A DNA stretch of 64,000 bases from Pirellulaceae bacterium. GTDB taxonomy: Bacteria; Planctomycetota; Planctomycetia; Pirellulales; Pirellulaceae. The stretch lies in contig JAHBXT010000001.1 in the NCBI GenBank assembly GCA_019636385.1, forward strand, positions 868,001 to 932,000, written 5' to 3'. The notes under the pieces were generated by a model. That model was not told the DNA's origin. It saw only the letters and a list, made by a program, of their open reading frames with translations, and made no database searches. Position numbers and translations under genes: made by a program. Below, in pieces: positions 43,118 to 53,847 of this stretch (position 1 is the first letter of the stretch; each line of letters begins with the position of its first letter).

Positions 43118-44467
43118 TTATCCAATGACCAACATGGCTACGTTTAAGTAAATCACGATGCCGGTTATATCCATGATACCGGCGATAAATGGATTTGCCA
43201 TCAGCGCGGGGTCCAGTCCCAATCGCCGCAGAATCAGTGGCAGCATGGAACCGGCTAGGCAACCCATGGTGACTACCAAAATGATTGTCAACGGAATCAC
43301 GCAAGCATCGCGAAACGAAGGAGCGAACCGCAGTCCGACTGCAGTGCCGATCACGGCCAATAAGCCGCCTAACAGCGCTCCAATCAAGCTCTCGCGTACC
43401 AGCACCTTCATCCAGTCTTTGACGCTGATCTCCCCACCGGTCAGCGCGGTAATGACCAGCGTGGCCGCTTGATTGCCGGAGTTGCCGCCGGTACTTACGA
43501 TCAACGGCAAGAAAAAGACCAGCCAGCCATATTGCTCCAATGTACGCTCGTAATATTGCAGTGCATAAGCCGTCACCAATGCAGTAATAAACAGCACCGT
43601 TAACCAGGCCCCACGTTTCCAACTTAGGAGCAAGAGACTGATCTTCAGGTACTCTTCACGCAGCGGTGCGATAGCACCGATACGCTGTGCGTCTTCGGTC
43701 AACTCTTCGCGGACCACGTCAATTACGTCGTCGTGCGTAATGATGCCAACTAATTTGCCGCCATCATCAATAACGGGAATAGCCAACAAGTCCAACTTTT
43801 CGACCTTCTTTGCAACCGACTCTTGATCTTCGATGGCTAGTGCAGTCAGGACATCTTTTTGCATCAAATCAGCCAACCGAGTGTGCGGCCGAGCCAACGA
43901 AGAGATGAGTTGCCGGCTGGAGACCACGCCGCGCAGCTTGTCCTCGGCGTCCACCACATAGATGTAGTAGATCGTCTCTAGCTGTTCGCCCAATTGACTG
44001 AGCGCATCGAGTGCTTCGCGAACATTGAGATGTTCGCCCAGGCGCGCCATCTCCGTGGTCATCAGCGAACCGGCGGTGCCCGCAGGATAGGCTTGTAGTC
44101 GCTGGATTTCGCGACGATCCGAACGCGGCAGCAAGTCCAGAAGTTGCTGCACACGCTGTTGGTCCATCTCCTGTAGCAGGTCTACCCGATCGTCGGCGTA
44201 CAGTTCAGCGACCAACTCGGCGACTTGATTCAGGTCTTGCTCGCTCAGCAACGCGATCTGGCGATCATGGTCAAAGTACTGGAAAATCTCAGCGCGTCGC
44301 GGAACATCGGTGGCTTGCAAGACTTGCCAGGCTTCGTCGTGCGTCAGCCCTTCCATGAATTCGGCAGTGCGCGTCGGGTTCAGCGCAGTGCAAAATTGCT
44401 GCAACTCTTCTTGATCCTGAGTGGCCAGCATCTCCCGCAGTTCTGGCAGTAGCAGCACATTGATCAT
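43118..44467 (-). CDS. mgtE: MgtE-family magnesium transporter
   Basis: The 449-residue protein has the MgtE order: N-terminal superhelical domain (about 1-125), two CBS domains (about 130-255, with 'YVVDAEDKLRGVVS' and 'IPVIDDGGKLVGIITHDD'), then five membrane helices with the conserved FFLPLIVSTGGNSGNQAATL and the C-terminal NPFIAGIMDITGIVIYL. MgtE is a Mg-gated Mg channel; the cytoplasmic domains close the pore when internal Mg is high. The ATG at 44467 is chosen over a GTG four codons upstream. It lies 17 bp after the DUF1501 gene on the same strand. Confidence 0.93.
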   Translation of the reverse strand: MINVLLLPELREMLATQDQEELQQFCTALNPTRTAEFMEGLTHDEAWQVLQATDVPRRAEIFQYFDHDRQIALLSEQDLNQVAELVAELYADDRVDLLQEMDQQRVQQLLDLLPRSDRREIQRLQAYPAGTAGSLMTTEMARLGEHLNVREALDALSQLGEQLETIYYIYVVDAEDKLRGVVSSRQLISSLARPHTRLADLMQKDVLTALAIEDQESVAKKVEKLDLLAIPVIDDGGKLVGIITHDDVIDVVREELTEDAQRIGAIAPLREEYLKISLLLLSWKRGAWLTVLFITALVTAYALQYYERTLEQYGWLVFFLPLIVSTGGNSGNQAATLVITALTGGEISVKDWMKVLVRESLIGALLGGLLAVIGTAVGLRFAPSFRDACVIPLTIILVVTMGCLAGSMLPLILRRLGLDPALMANPFIAGIMDITGIVIYLNVAMLVIG

Positions 44468-44484
44468 TGGGCAGCCCACTCACC

Positions 44485-45972
44485 TTATGCCAGAATATCG
44501 TGGACCACGCGGCCATGAACATCGGTCAAACGAAAGTCACGACCAGCGTAACGATAGGTCAGCCGCGTGTGATCAAATCCCAACAGATGCAACATAGTAG
44601 CTTGCAAATCATGCACATGCACTCGATTTTCCACGGCTTGAAATCCGAACTCATCGGTTGCGCCGTACACGCTGCCACCGCGCACACCGCCTCCGGCCAG
44701 CCACACCGTAAAGCCGTGATGATTGTGATCGCGGCCGCTGCTGGAACCAGAATTGGCACCTGCCTTGGGTAATTCCACGGTTGGTGTGCGACCGAATTCC
44801 CCGCCCCACAGCACGAGTGTTTCATTCAATAAGCCACGTTGCTTCAAGTCACGCAGCAATGCACCAATGGCTCGCGAGCATTCACCGGCCAGGCGTCGGT
44901 GATTCTTTTCGATTTCATCGTGACTATCCCAAGGTTGACCAGCACCATGCCATAATTGAATATATCGCACTCCACGCTCCACCAGTCTGCGTGCTATTAA
45001 TATCTGACGAGCCTGGACGCTGCTGCCATACATCTCTAGTGTGTCTGCCGATTCGTTACTTAGATCAAATGCGTCGCTGGCTTCCATTTGCATACGGTAG
45101 GCCAGTTCGAAACTTTGCAGTCGAGCTTCTAGATCGGCATCCTGTTGCCGCTGCTCCAAATGCCGACGATTGATCGCCTGTAGCAAATCGAGTTGTCGGC
45201 GCTGATCGCGCAAGCCAACTCCGCCTTCATTTCGAATGTTGGCGATGAGTTTTTCAATCTGCTGGTGTCTGGTATCGATGTACGTGCCTTGGTAGGCTCC
45301 AGGCAGAAAGGCGGATTGCCAGTTCTCCGAACCTTTGATCGGATATCCACCTGGACACATCGAGATAAAGCCGGGCAGATTTTGATTTTCGCTGCCCAAT
45401 CCGTAAGTGACCCACGAGCCCATCGATGGCCGCATCAATTGGGACTCGCCACAATTCATCAGCATCAACGACGGTTCATGATTGGGCACATTGGCGTGCA
45501 TGCTGCGGATAACGCACACTTCGTCGATCATCTCGCCCACGTGCGAGAATAACTCACTGACCGGAATTCCGCTTTCGCCATACTGTTGAAATTGAAACGG
45601 CGAACGGAAGGCGGAGCCCGTTTCGCGCTCGGTGCGCAGATTGTTGGCCAACAGCTGGCCATGGACCTGCTCCAGAGCCGGCTTAGGATCAAAGGTGTCA
45701 ACGTGCGACGGGCCTCCGTTCATGAACAGGTGAATTACCGCTTTGGCCCGAGGAGCAAAATGCGGCGCCTTGGGATGCATCGGGTTGGGGTGGGCTGCGG
45801 CCAGCGACCCCGTATCTGCCAGTGAATCGGCTGGCAATGGGTTTGACTCGGCCAACATTGCCGACAGGGCCAGCCCACCAAAGCCGGTACCGCTGCGTCG
45901 TAAGAATTCACGGCGCGTGGCCGGCTGGCGACTCAAGTCCTGAATAAGGTTGTGCAAGTTATCGGTATTCAT
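44485..45972 (-). CDS. DUF1501 family exported protein
   Basis: The 495-residue protein starts with a Tat signal containing TRREFLRRS. DUF1501 motifs include LFMNGGPSHVDTFDPKP and LVLWGGEFGRTPTVE, with the alkaline-phosphatase-like metal positions in 'HNHHGFTVWLAGGGVRGG'. DUF1501 proteins are related to sulfatases and are highly numerous in planctomycetes. They are usually paired with a DUF1549/DUF1553 cytochrome, as here: that gene ends 16 bp upstream. The pair is thought to act on exported or complex polysaccharides, but biochemical proof is lacking. Confidence 0.92.
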   Translation of the reverse strand: MNTDNLHNLIQDLSRQPATRREFLRRSGTGFGGLALSAMLAESNPLPADSLADTGSLAAAHPNPMHPKAPHFAPRAKAVIHLFMNGGPSHVDTFDPKPALEQVHGQLLANNLRTERETGSAFRSPFQFQQYGESGIPVSELFSHVGEMIDEVCVIRSMHANVPNHEPSLMLMNCGESQLMRPSMGSWVTYGLGSENQNLPGFISMCPGGYPIKGSENWQSAFLPGAYQGTYIDTRHQQIEKLIANIRNEGGVGLRDQRRQLDLLQAINRRHLEQRQQDADLEARLQSFELAYRMQMEASDAFDLSNESADTLEMYGSSVQARQILIARRLVERGVRYIQLWHGAGQPWDSHDEIEKNHRRLAGECSRAIGALLRDLKQRGLLNETLVLWGGEFGRTPTVELPKAGANSGSSSGRDHNHHGFTVWLAGGGVRGGSVYGATDEFGFQAVENRVHVHDLQATMLHLLGFDHTRLTYRYAGRDFRLTDVHGRVVHDILA

Positions 45973-45988
45973 AGCGATCGTTGGTGCT

Positions 45989-48900
45989 TTAATCTACAAA
46001 GGCAAATTCATTGCTGGCCAACAGCGCCTGAGCCAATTGTACCCACGCATCAACCGTTGCTGCGGGAGCAGGAGGTTGTGAAGCTGTCTGAAAATCGTTG
46101 GCCGAATCCCACACCGTGCGCGGCTGGAGATCCCCCTGCGGATCGATCAGGGAACGGACGATAGGCGCCCATTGATAGCTATCGAAATCGGGAGACTGTC
46201 GGCAGTCAACGATGAAGTCCAGCATATCCCCAGCCTGCACTTGAATGCGACGCACCACCGTGCTCAGTTCTTCGCCGAATACCTGCCAACTGGCCAGCTC
46301 GCCAAGCCGGCTGGAAATCAAGCGCGCCCGTACACCATCGCCGCGCTGTTCAGCGTGCTTCAGTTTTCCGCGCACTGCCACAGTGCCGCTGCCGGGCGCT
46401 ACCCAGCGCAGGACCGTGCTGTGTTGTTGATCATGTCCCGGATGTCCTGCGCCGACGGCCAAGCTTACATACTGCAATTTGGCATCTGGAAATTGTTCAG
46501 ACGCTTGCCAGCGCTGTCCCGTGAAGTGGGCCAGCCCAGTAAAACGAACTTTTTCATCGCCAGGATCAACGTACCCGTAGCCAAACCGCCATACGGCTTG
46601 CGAAGGGCTGTTGGTCGGTAGCTCGTGGTCGCCCAATTCGGATGCAAATTGTTCGATAAACTCCACCGCGCAAGTGCGTTCCACATCATCTGGATCACGT
46701 CCCAGAATGCGCCGATACAGGGCTTCGACGCGCTGCGAATCAGATGTAAATTCGGCGGACTGTTGAGCCAGCAACTGCGCTTGATTGATGACCAACTGCG
46801 AGTTCATCAGGTAGAGCGCTTGCTGCGGTACTGTGGTCCTGGATCGTTTGGCCTGACTAGCGTCGGGACTAGGCACGTCGAAACTAGCTAACAGGCTCGG
46901 AACATCCTCGCGATCAACATAAGTGTACAGTGCACGGCGAGTCGCCTGTTGATCAATTTTCACCGACCGCCCACCGACCTGCAATTCCAACTGCCCTGTC
47001 GCGGCCAGCAATCGATCGCGGAGCGGTTCAAATTCTAGTCGTTGTCTAGGCATTCGCCACAGCAGACGATTTTCAGGGTCGATGGTGTTGGCTTCGGGAC
47101 GGTGCGCACTAGCTTGCTGCCATGTGGCCGAGAGCATGATGCGCCGCTGCAATCGCTTGATCGACCAGCCATCGGCCACAAATTCGGCGGCCAAGTGGTC
47201 CAACAACTCAGGATGCGTTGGCGGTTCGCCGCGGGCGCCGAAATCACTGGCGGTTCTTACGAGTCCGTGTCCAAAATGATATTGCCAAATTCGATTGACG
47301 ATCACGCGCGGCGTTAAAGGATTACTCGGATGCGCAATGGCTCGCGCCAACTCCAAGCGCCCGCTACCTTGTGCAAACGGTTGGCCGCCATCGACGTGCG
47401 ACAGGACTTGCAAGAATCGTCTGGGCACACGATCTCCGCGATTGCCGGGCTGGCCACGCAAAAAGATTACGGGTTCGTGTGGTGTAGCTTGGTCAACGAG
47501 GACCATGGCACGCCCTGGCGCGCCAGGATGTTGCGATTCAACCGCCTTGACCTTACTGAGTTGTTGGTTGTAGTCATTGCGTTCGGCTTGATTCAAGTGC
47601 GCCAACATCTGCCCTCGATCCAGCGAAGTCGGTGTATCGGCAGCAAACAGCATCACTCGCAACTCTTCGTCGGCTTGGTCGGGCAGTTGTGTCAGCGAAC
47701 TACTCTCTTTGAGAGCGTCCGTCCAGCGCTGATAAACTCGCTCGATGTAGTGCCCGATCACGCCAGCCATTTGAACGCTGTTGGTGGGCGGATCGGCGCG
47801 CAGCTTCTGTAAAAGTCCCGGATTGACTTGGCTGAGCCACGATGCTGTCGCCGCAGGGGAAGGGGGCTCTGAGTCACTCGTCGAGCCCTTCTCGGCAGAC
47901 AAAGCCAACTCACTGGCTGACTGACTGTCGCTGACAGGTTGTGCGTCGCTGACTGCTTGTAATTCGCTGGGCGAATTTGTCGCGCTGGACGTGTCGGTCA
48001 GCAGGGCGGCGATGTTCGTCACATAGTCCTCAGGCGGCAGCGCCATACACTTGTGCCACAGCGTCCAGACAGGATGCGACTGAGTAGTCCAAGTGGATAA
48101 ATACTCGCGCCAGCGATTGATGGCCGGAGGTCGCAGTACGCCGCGAGGGCCTTTCTGCTGAATGTCCTTGGCCTCAGGCCGCGAGGCCACATCCGCCAGG
48201 TAAATCAAATAATCGGCAACTCGCGAACGCAGCTCTTGTTCAGTAGCAATACGCTTTTTTTCCAGCCAGTCATCGACCACCTGTTGTTTTTCAGCCTGCG
48301 CGGCCAGAAATTCACCATACAGCGGCGAAGCGGCAGGGTCACCCAGCAGCGGTAACTCTGCGGGCTCCTGGCAACTGGCAAAAACGCCGTACAAGCCATA
48401 GTAATCGGCCATGGAAATTGGATCATATTTGTGATCATGACACCGCGCACAACCAACGCTCATACCCATGAAACCGCGCGTCACGACGTCAATTCGATCA
48501 TCGATGATATCGGGTTGACGGTTCATGAATTTGCGACCGACCGTCAAGAATCCCAGCGCCGCCAACGACGCTTGCTGATCACCGCTAGGTGGCAATAGAT
48601 CCGCAGCCAATTGCTCGATAACGAATTGATCAAACGGCTTGTCTGAATTAAACGCCTGGATCACGTAGTCGCGATAGGTGTAGGCATACGGATAGGTCGT
48701 ATCGACGCTTCCGGGTAAATACCCCATCGTTTCGGCGAAGCGGGCCACGTCCAACCAGTGTCGCGCCCAACGTTCACCATAATGTGGACTATCCAGCAGA
48801 CGATCCACCAAATGTTCCAACGCATTCGCGGCAGGATCACCAACAAACTGTTCGACCTCCTGGTAGCTGGGCGGTAACCCAGTTACTGCGAAATGGGCGC

Positions 48901-49594
48901 GCAACATCAGCGTACGACGATCCGCCTGTGGACTTGGAGACAGGCCGGCTTGCTCCAGCTTGGCCAGGATGAATTGGTCGAGTGGCTGTCGCACCCATTG
49001 TTCGGCGGTGACCTCAGGTAGCGGAGGGGATGATACCGGCTGAAACGCCCAGTGGGTCTGGCGTATTTGATCGATATTTTCTGTTGGCGAGAGCGGCTGG
49101 GTATCGTGGCTGTCAGAGTCTGGATCGGCTGGCCAGTAAGCACCATCGCGGACCCATGCCGTCAGGATTTCGATCTGTTGGTCTGATAATTTTCCATCGG
49201 GCGGCATCTGAAATTGTGAGTCCTGATACGCAACGGCCCGGAGCAACAGACTCTGGCTGGGATCCTGTTTATGAATGATCGGACCGGAGCCAACTTTACG
49301 GTCTAGGTCGATGGACCGATCCAGTCGCAACTGGCCGGACTGCTCTTGGTCGCCATGGCACTGGACGCAGTGTTCCAACAACAACGGGCGAACGTGCGAT
49401 TCAAAGAAAGTCGCTCGATCTGGAAGTGGTTCGGCCTGCACTAGCCTCGCCGGACATCCGAACGCGCATACCACCAGCCAGCAACTGATGAGTCTGAACC
49501 TAGCAGGTGCGAAAGTAACCATAGGTCGGTCCATCCGCAGGGGAGCAAAATGGGAAGCAAGCAGCGTGAGGCAGCGGCCGGTAGGAAGCCACAT
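45989..49594 (-). CDS. DUF1549/DUF1553 (PSD1) domain protein with cytochrome c-type heme motif
   Basis: The protein has 1201 residues. An N-terminal membrane or signal segment precedes the heme motif C-V-Q-C-H in a planctomycete-type cytochrome C domain (about 70-150). DUF1549 (about 195-400) includes 'WARHWLDVARFAETMGY', and DUF1553 (about 730-1000) has 'VIVNRIWQYHFGHGLVRTASDFG'. A C-terminal beta-rich domain of about 170 residues follows. It is followed at 16 bp by a DUF1501 gene. The ATG at 49594 is the longest choice; Met codons at 49534 and 49522 would place the signal nearer the N-terminus and may be the true start. Confidence 0.9.
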   Translation of the reverse strand: MWLPTGRCLTLLASHFAPLRMDRPMVTFAPARFRLISCWLVVCAFGCPARLVQAEPLPDRATFFESHVRPLLLEHCVQCHGDQEQSGQLRLDRSIDLDRKVGSGPIIHKQDPSQSLLLRAVAYQDSQFQMPPDGKLSDQQIEILTAWVRDGAYWPADPDSDSHDTQPLSPTENIDQIRQTHWAFQPVSSPPLPEVTAEQWVRQPLDQFILAKLEQAGLSPSPQADRRTLMLRAHFAVTGLPPSYQEVEQFVGDPAANALEHLVDRLLDSPHYGERWARHWLDVARFAETMGYLPGSVDTTYPYAYTYRDYVIQAFNSDKPFDQFVIEQLAADLLPPSGDQQASLAALGFLTVGRKFMNRQPDIIDDRIDVVTRGFMGMSVGCARCHDHKYDPISMADYYGLYGVFASCQEPAELPLLGDPAASPLYGEFLAAQAEKQQVVDDWLEKKRIATEQELRSRVADYLIYLADVASRPEAKDIQQKGPRGVLRPPAINRWREYLSTWTTQSHPVWTLWHKCMALPPEDYVTNIAALLTDTSSATNSPSELQAVSDAQPVSDSQSASELALSAEKGSTSDSEPPSPAATASWLSQVNPGLLQKLRADPPTNSVQMAGVIGHYIERVYQRWTDALKESSSLTQLPDQADEELRVMLFAADTPTSLDRGQMLAHLNQAERNDYNQQLSKVKAVESQHPGAPGRAMVLVDQATPHEPVIFLRGQPGNRGDRVPRRFLQVLSHVDGGQPFAQGSGRLELARAIAHPSNPLTPRVIVNRIWQYHFGHGLVRTASDFGARGEPPTHPELLDHLAAEFVADGWSIKRLQRRIMLSATWQQASAHRPEANTIDPENRLLWRMPRQRLEFEPLRDRLLAATGQLELQVGGRSVKIDQQATRRALYTYVDREDVPSLLASFDVPSPDASQAKRSRTTVPQQALYLMNSQLVINQAQLLAQQSAEFTSDSQRVEALYRRILGRDPDDVERTCAVEFIEQFASELGDHELPTNSPSQAVWRFGYGYVDPGDEKVRFTGLAHFTGQRWQASEQFPDAKLQYVSLAVGAGHPGHDQQHSTVLRWVAPGSGTVAVRGKLKHAEQRGDGVRARLISSRLGELASWQVFGEELSTVVRRIQVQAGDMLDFIVDCRQSPDFDSYQWAPIVRSLIDPQGDLQPRTVWDSANDFQTASQPPAPAATVDAWVQLAQALLASNEFAFVD

Positions 49595-49916
49595 GGTTGA
49601 TCGCCATCGCTGCCGCTAGGTAGGAACCATTGAGACTAACTGACATCCCGCTTGGTAGCAAGGGTCTGTCTGCGTACCCATCCGCATTTAATGGACTCTG
49701 GTGGCTAGAAGGGCACCGCCAGAAGTCATGCTGATTCAAATGTGTGGCTCAGTCAAGCATCACGGGCGGCCCGCTGGTCCCGAGACAGCCGCCCGGCCAT
49801 TCAGGGAGCGTGGTGCGGCCTGACCTGGGAAATTGAATCGGTAACGGTCGGGATGGGCTTGGGCTAGAATTGCGCGAAGTGCTTGTGGACACTGCACGAC
49901 ACGCCGCGTCTAGTCC
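49595..49916. other. intergenic region, no gene seen
   Basis: This 322-bp gap precedes the DUF1549/1553 gene. It contains a GGGCGGC/GCCGCCC stem near 49764-49795 without a following T-run, so a weak terminator of the SMC-like gene is possible. Nothing else stands out. Confidence 0.4.
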
Positions 49917-52900
49917 TCAGGCTGCGCTCAAATTGCGGCATTGGCTGGCCCAGCTGATCCAATCGTTGACTTCGGCCAAGTCGGGCTCCTTGCTGCCGCG
50001 CAGAACGCGTTGACCTTCGCTGGTGCGCGCGAACCCCAAGACTTGCGTCAACAGTGATTCGGCAGTCAATCCAGCCAGTGCTTCTGGCGAAGTGATGCTG
50101 CAAGCGACCAGCAATTGAGCGTCGTGGCCTCGCAAATTAGGAATGCGGCACACCAACGTAGCTTGTTGTTGCCAAGCCCGAACGGTATCCGCAGTGACGC
50201 GACGATGTCCCAATTGCTTGGCCAGCCGATCAGCGTCGGCCGACAACAAATGTTGGACCGTCACGATGTTGTGCTGCTGCAATCGCTGCGCCATGCGCTC
50301 GCCGATCGACGGTGCGTCCACCACGGGACTCGACAGCTCTAGATAAAATTTTCGCGATGCATGGCCGTTGGAATCCGACGTGCGTTGTGCTCGCGGGCGT
50401 TGACTTTTCACCGGCTGCCCCGAGCTGTCGGCCAAACTTGGGAAAGTTCGCTGTTGTCGCGCCGGGCGCTCGCTGCGATGCGCTTCTTGTTCGCCAGCCC
50501 GACCGTTTCCAGAGTGCTCTTGGCCGTCCATTAATTCAGTTTCGCCGTAGCCGTAATGCTCTGTCGAAAAATGTGGCGTGGACGGACTTCCCATGTGTTG
50601 TTCACGGCTGTAACGGCGATCGCCGACGCTAGTCGAGTCATCATGGCGCGCATCCCAGCGTGACCAAGGTTCGCGGATGTCAGCGTCGAAATGACCGTGG
50701 TGGCCACGACGGGACGTACTGCGCTTAGCGGCGGCAATCCAAGCGTTGATACGCGATAGTTCGTAGCGATTTCCACTGCGCAAAATCCGTCGCCCGTAGT
50801 CGGTTGTCAGAAAACGTTCGACGTTCTCCAATAGATTCGATGGATGCATGTGGGATAGTTGGCTGGCGCTGCGAACTCCAGAGCCAACCAACACGCGCGC
50901 GTCGAAGGGACGCAAATTGCGAACACTGCAGAGTAATTCAGCCATGGCTTGCCAGTTGCGGACCGTAGATGGACTGACTTGTGCCATCCGAAGATTGTTG
51001 GCAAGCCAGGCTGCGTCGGCATCCAGCAGATGACCGATGCGATAGATACCCGCTGCACGGCACCGCGCTGCAATCTGGTCGTTCATGGCTGGTAGTGCTT
51101 CCAGCGGACTGCTTTGATGCAGATAGAAAGCTTGAGCACGATGATCTTCCTCAACGACATCGTGGGCTGAGTGTTGCCATTTATCGGACTCTTCGTCGTT
51201 TGCGTAAGCCGTCAGCCAGCGATTGATGTCTGGTTCCGGCGCTCCAGCAGGCTGCTCAGCAGATAAATAGAACACTCGCCCACGATGCTGGGTAACCAAT
51301 TCAGCGACATGAGCCTTGTCTGTTAGTATCACGATCTGCTGGCGCTGGCCAACCCGCGCTAAGTGGTCAACCGCGGTTCGTTGCAATTCAATTCCCACTT
51401 CATCGAACGCTTGGTCCAGAAGCAGCGGAATGGAATCGCCACGACCGGCCAGTGCCTCAGCGATTGCCAAACGCTGTGCCACACGCACAATGGCGTCGGG
51501 CACTTCGCGTCGCCATCCGAAATCGGAATCCTGGTCGAAGCCGTCCGCAATCGAGCTGACACTGCGGCTACCGAAAGAATCGCTGGAGCGATGGGGCGCA
51601 TAATGATCCTGGCCGCACAGTCCAATCAGATGCCGATCAGTGGCCTGTTGATACGAGCTGGGTCGCGTTACCCCGCTGGGCAGTTGAGCAAGTCTTCGAC
51701 GCACTTCATCCAGATCTGCCTGCAAGCGATCGCGACCATCCCAATCAGATAAAGCAGCCACCAGCAGGTCCAATTCTCGCAGCAATTGCGACTCTTCAAT
51801 TTGACGTCCGCTGTCCGTCGCTGATGCCGTGCGCGGCGCGCGGCTTTGATCCGCATCACGCATCTGCCGGCGGCACTCTTCGGCGCGCAGGGCAGCTTGC
51901 TTTCTTTCCGCTTCCAGTCTGGCAATTCGATCCAACACCTGTGGGCGAGAATCGGTTTGAGGTAGCTTGATGGTGCACACCGTAGACTCGTCCTGCAGCA
52001 GCCAGTCCGCCAGATGACGATGATCATGGCACTGACACCACTGGCCAAACGCCAACGACAATTGATCGCTGGACAATTGGTACTTGTCTGCAATCTTACG
52101 CAATAACTGACTGCGCTGCTCAATCAACTGCTCTACGGACTGTAGCAGCTCCACTTCGCAACGGCGCAATTGAGCTGCCTGCTGCTTGAGAGTTTCTGAT
52201 GCCGAATCCAACTCTTGCCGCGACAATTGATGGCACAACTGGTGTAATTCGCGCTGCATCGCCCGTAGCACCTCAGGCAGTGCTGCTGGTGCTGAATGGT
52301 AAGCGGGTTGGGCTTGATGGACGAGGTGCGTGCGACCGGTAGCGTCGCGGATAACCTGATGCTGGGTTACAACTGAACCGTTGGCCGAGTCGCCGGAGCG
52401 CGCATAGTCTGCCGCGTAGTGCACGACAAATTGATCGAGTTGTTTGCGCGCATCATGAAGCTGGGCCTCCAACGATCGCATCGAGGCGCGAGCATCAGCG
52501 CGTAGTGTGGCGGACAATTGAGTGCCGGTTTGCTGATCCAACAGCAATTCAGTTTGCTGATGCTCTATTGTCTCGCGATGCAGCTTGATGTCGCGAAGCG
52601 TTCGGCGCCAGCTTGCCAGGCGATCGTCAAGCTGTTGCAATTGTTGGCGAAAGCTGCTGTCGACCACCGCAGCCGAATGATCGATCTCGGCCAATCGCAG
52701 CTCGGCTTTTGCTTCGGCAATTTGACGGTCATATTGTTGAAGCTCGTTCTCGGCACCACGCAGGTCAGCTTCAATGGCAGAGTAGCGATCGACCAATCGC
52801 TGACGATCATACTCGACACTGGCCGGAGGGTAGCTGCCAGATTGGCGCAATTGATTCAGTCGATGCTCGATGTCGCGACGACGACTGAGTAACTCATCGC

Positions 52901-53432
52901 GCTGTACAGGCAGGTGCTCCACGCGCTGCAACTGGGCTACCAGCTCTCGCTCGCGGGCAACTAATTGATCGCGCGACTGGCTATCCAAGTTCATGGTCGT
53001 CGTGTCCAGCCCCAATCTGCGCGCGATCTCTTCCAGATGCGCTTGAGTTTCCGTAGCTTGCTTGTCTGAGCACAACAGATCAAACGCTTGTCGCTGGCGA
53101 GGGCTGACAGCATTGGCGACTACGCGATGGTCTGTGCCGTACGCAAGCCCATCACCTGTCAGACGATAGGGCGAACCGCCACTACGAATGCGGAGGATAC
53201 CGTGAGAGCTTGACTGGATTGATGTTCGGGTGGACCGCCCATTTTGATCGTAGGGTACGGAGAATCCGTGCGCCGAAACGTGTTCCGATAATGTTTGCCG
53301 AAGCCACTGCAGGAGTCGAGTTTTGCCGCTGCCCTTGGGCCCGCTGATGGCGTTCAGTCCGCTGAAGAGCGGGCCGAGCGCTAGCGGTCGATTGGTTCCG
53401 GCTAGCGTTACTTCCAGATGTTCCAGTTGCAT
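49917..53432 (-). CDS. SMC/RecF-like coiled-coil ATPase with two C-terminal DUF4332 modules
   Basis: The 1171-residue protein begins MQLEHLEVTL and has Walker A GPKGSGKT (31-38). A long Gln/Leu/Arg-rich coiled-coil region (about 150-600) follows, then the ABC half with 'RVAQRLAIAEALAG' (signature-like) and Walker B IPLLLDQAFDEVG. After this head, two DUF4332 modules occur (about 755-880 and 1040-1165), separated by a polar low-complexity linker. DUF4332 resembles helix-hairpin-helix DNA-binding folds. The protein is therefore likely a DNA-linked ATPase of the RecF/RecN/SbcC type. The start at 53432 has a strong AGGAGG seven bases upstream; a longer frame to 53525 lacks one. Confidence 0.82.
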   Translation of the reverse strand: MQLEHLEVTLAGTNRPLALGPLFSGLNAISGPKGSGKTRLLQWLRQTLSEHVSAHGFSVPYDQNGRSTRTSIQSSSHGILRIRSGGSPYRLTGDGLAYGTDHRVVANAVSPRQRQAFDLLCSDKQATETQAHLEEIARRLGLDTTTMNLDSQSRDQLVARERELVAQLQRVEHLPVQRDELLSRRRDIEHRLNQLRQSGSYPPASVEYDRQRLVDRYSAIEADLRGAENELQQYDRQIAEAKAELRLAEIDHSAAVVDSSFRQQLQQLDDRLASWRRTLRDIKLHRETIEHQQTELLLDQQTGTQLSATLRADARASMRSLEAQLHDARKQLDQFVVHYAADYARSGDSANGSVVTQHQVIRDATGRTHLVHQAQPAYHSAPAALPEVLRAMQRELHQLCHQLSRQELDSASETLKQQAAQLRRCEVELLQSVEQLIEQRSQLLRKIADKYQLSSDQLSLAFGQWCQCHDHRHLADWLLQDESTVCTIKLPQTDSRPQVLDRIARLEAERKQAALRAEECRRQMRDADQSRAPRTASATDSGRQIEESQLLRELDLLVAALSDWDGRDRLQADLDEVRRRLAQLPSGVTRPSSYQQATDRHLIGLCGQDHYAPHRSSDSFGSRSVSSIADGFDQDSDFGWRREVPDAIVRVAQRLAIAEALAGRGDSIPLLLDQAFDEVGIELQRTAVDHLARVGQRQQIVILTDKAHVAELVTQHRGRVFYLSAEQPAGAPEPDINRWLTAYANDEESDKWQHSAHDVVEEDHRAQAFYLHQSSPLEALPAMNDQIAARCRAAGIYRIGHLLDADAAWLANNLRMAQVSPSTVRNWQAMAELLCSVRNLRPFDARVLVGSGVRSASQLSHMHPSNLLENVERFLTTDYGRRILRSGNRYELSRINAWIAAAKRSTSRRGHHGHFDADIREPWSRWDARHDDSTSVGDRRYSREQHMGSPSTPHFSTEHYGYGETELMDGQEHSGNGRAGEQEAHRSERPARQQRTFPSLADSSGQPVKSQRPRAQRTSDSNGHASRKFYLELSSPVVDAPSIGERMAQRLQQHNIVTVQHLLSADADRLAKQLGHRRVTADTVRAWQQQATLVCRIPNLRGHDAQLLVACSITSPEALAGLTAESLLTQVLGFARTSEGQRVLRGSKEPDLAEVNDWISWASQCRNLSAA

Positions 53433-53847
53433 AACGGCTCCTCCTGTTGCCTTCGCTATTCGCACTCCAAGCACCACGATCACAAGGCACCTGGATTTCC
53501 ATGCGCCGTCAGCATCAATTGCCAATTGACAGGCGCATTCTGGGTCTGGTCTGAAAGTACCACAGTCAGCCGAGTTTACCCAATAGCAATCCCCGCTTTT
53601 TCAGACGATTCACGCTGAACGCTACCCTTACACGTTCAACAAACGGGAGTGCAGATATAGCAACCAAGCTGAGAGTGTCTCATGCAAAGCGCATTGCTTG
53701 CGAAGCCAAAGGCCGACTTGTGTTGGCGAACATTCCGACAGTATGTGGAATCTACTTCAGCAGCGAATGATTCGGTTATGTTCAATGTTTCAGCGATGGC
53801 GGCAAGCAGTCAAACGCGACCACTTGCGATGGCTTTGCTAGCACCAG
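53433..53847. other. intergenic region, no gene seen
   Basis: The stretch separates the SMC-like gene from the PD-(D/E)XK-like gene on the same strand. Open frames in it have no family features. The AGGAGG ribosome-binding site of the SMC-like gene lies at its left end. Confidence 0.4.
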
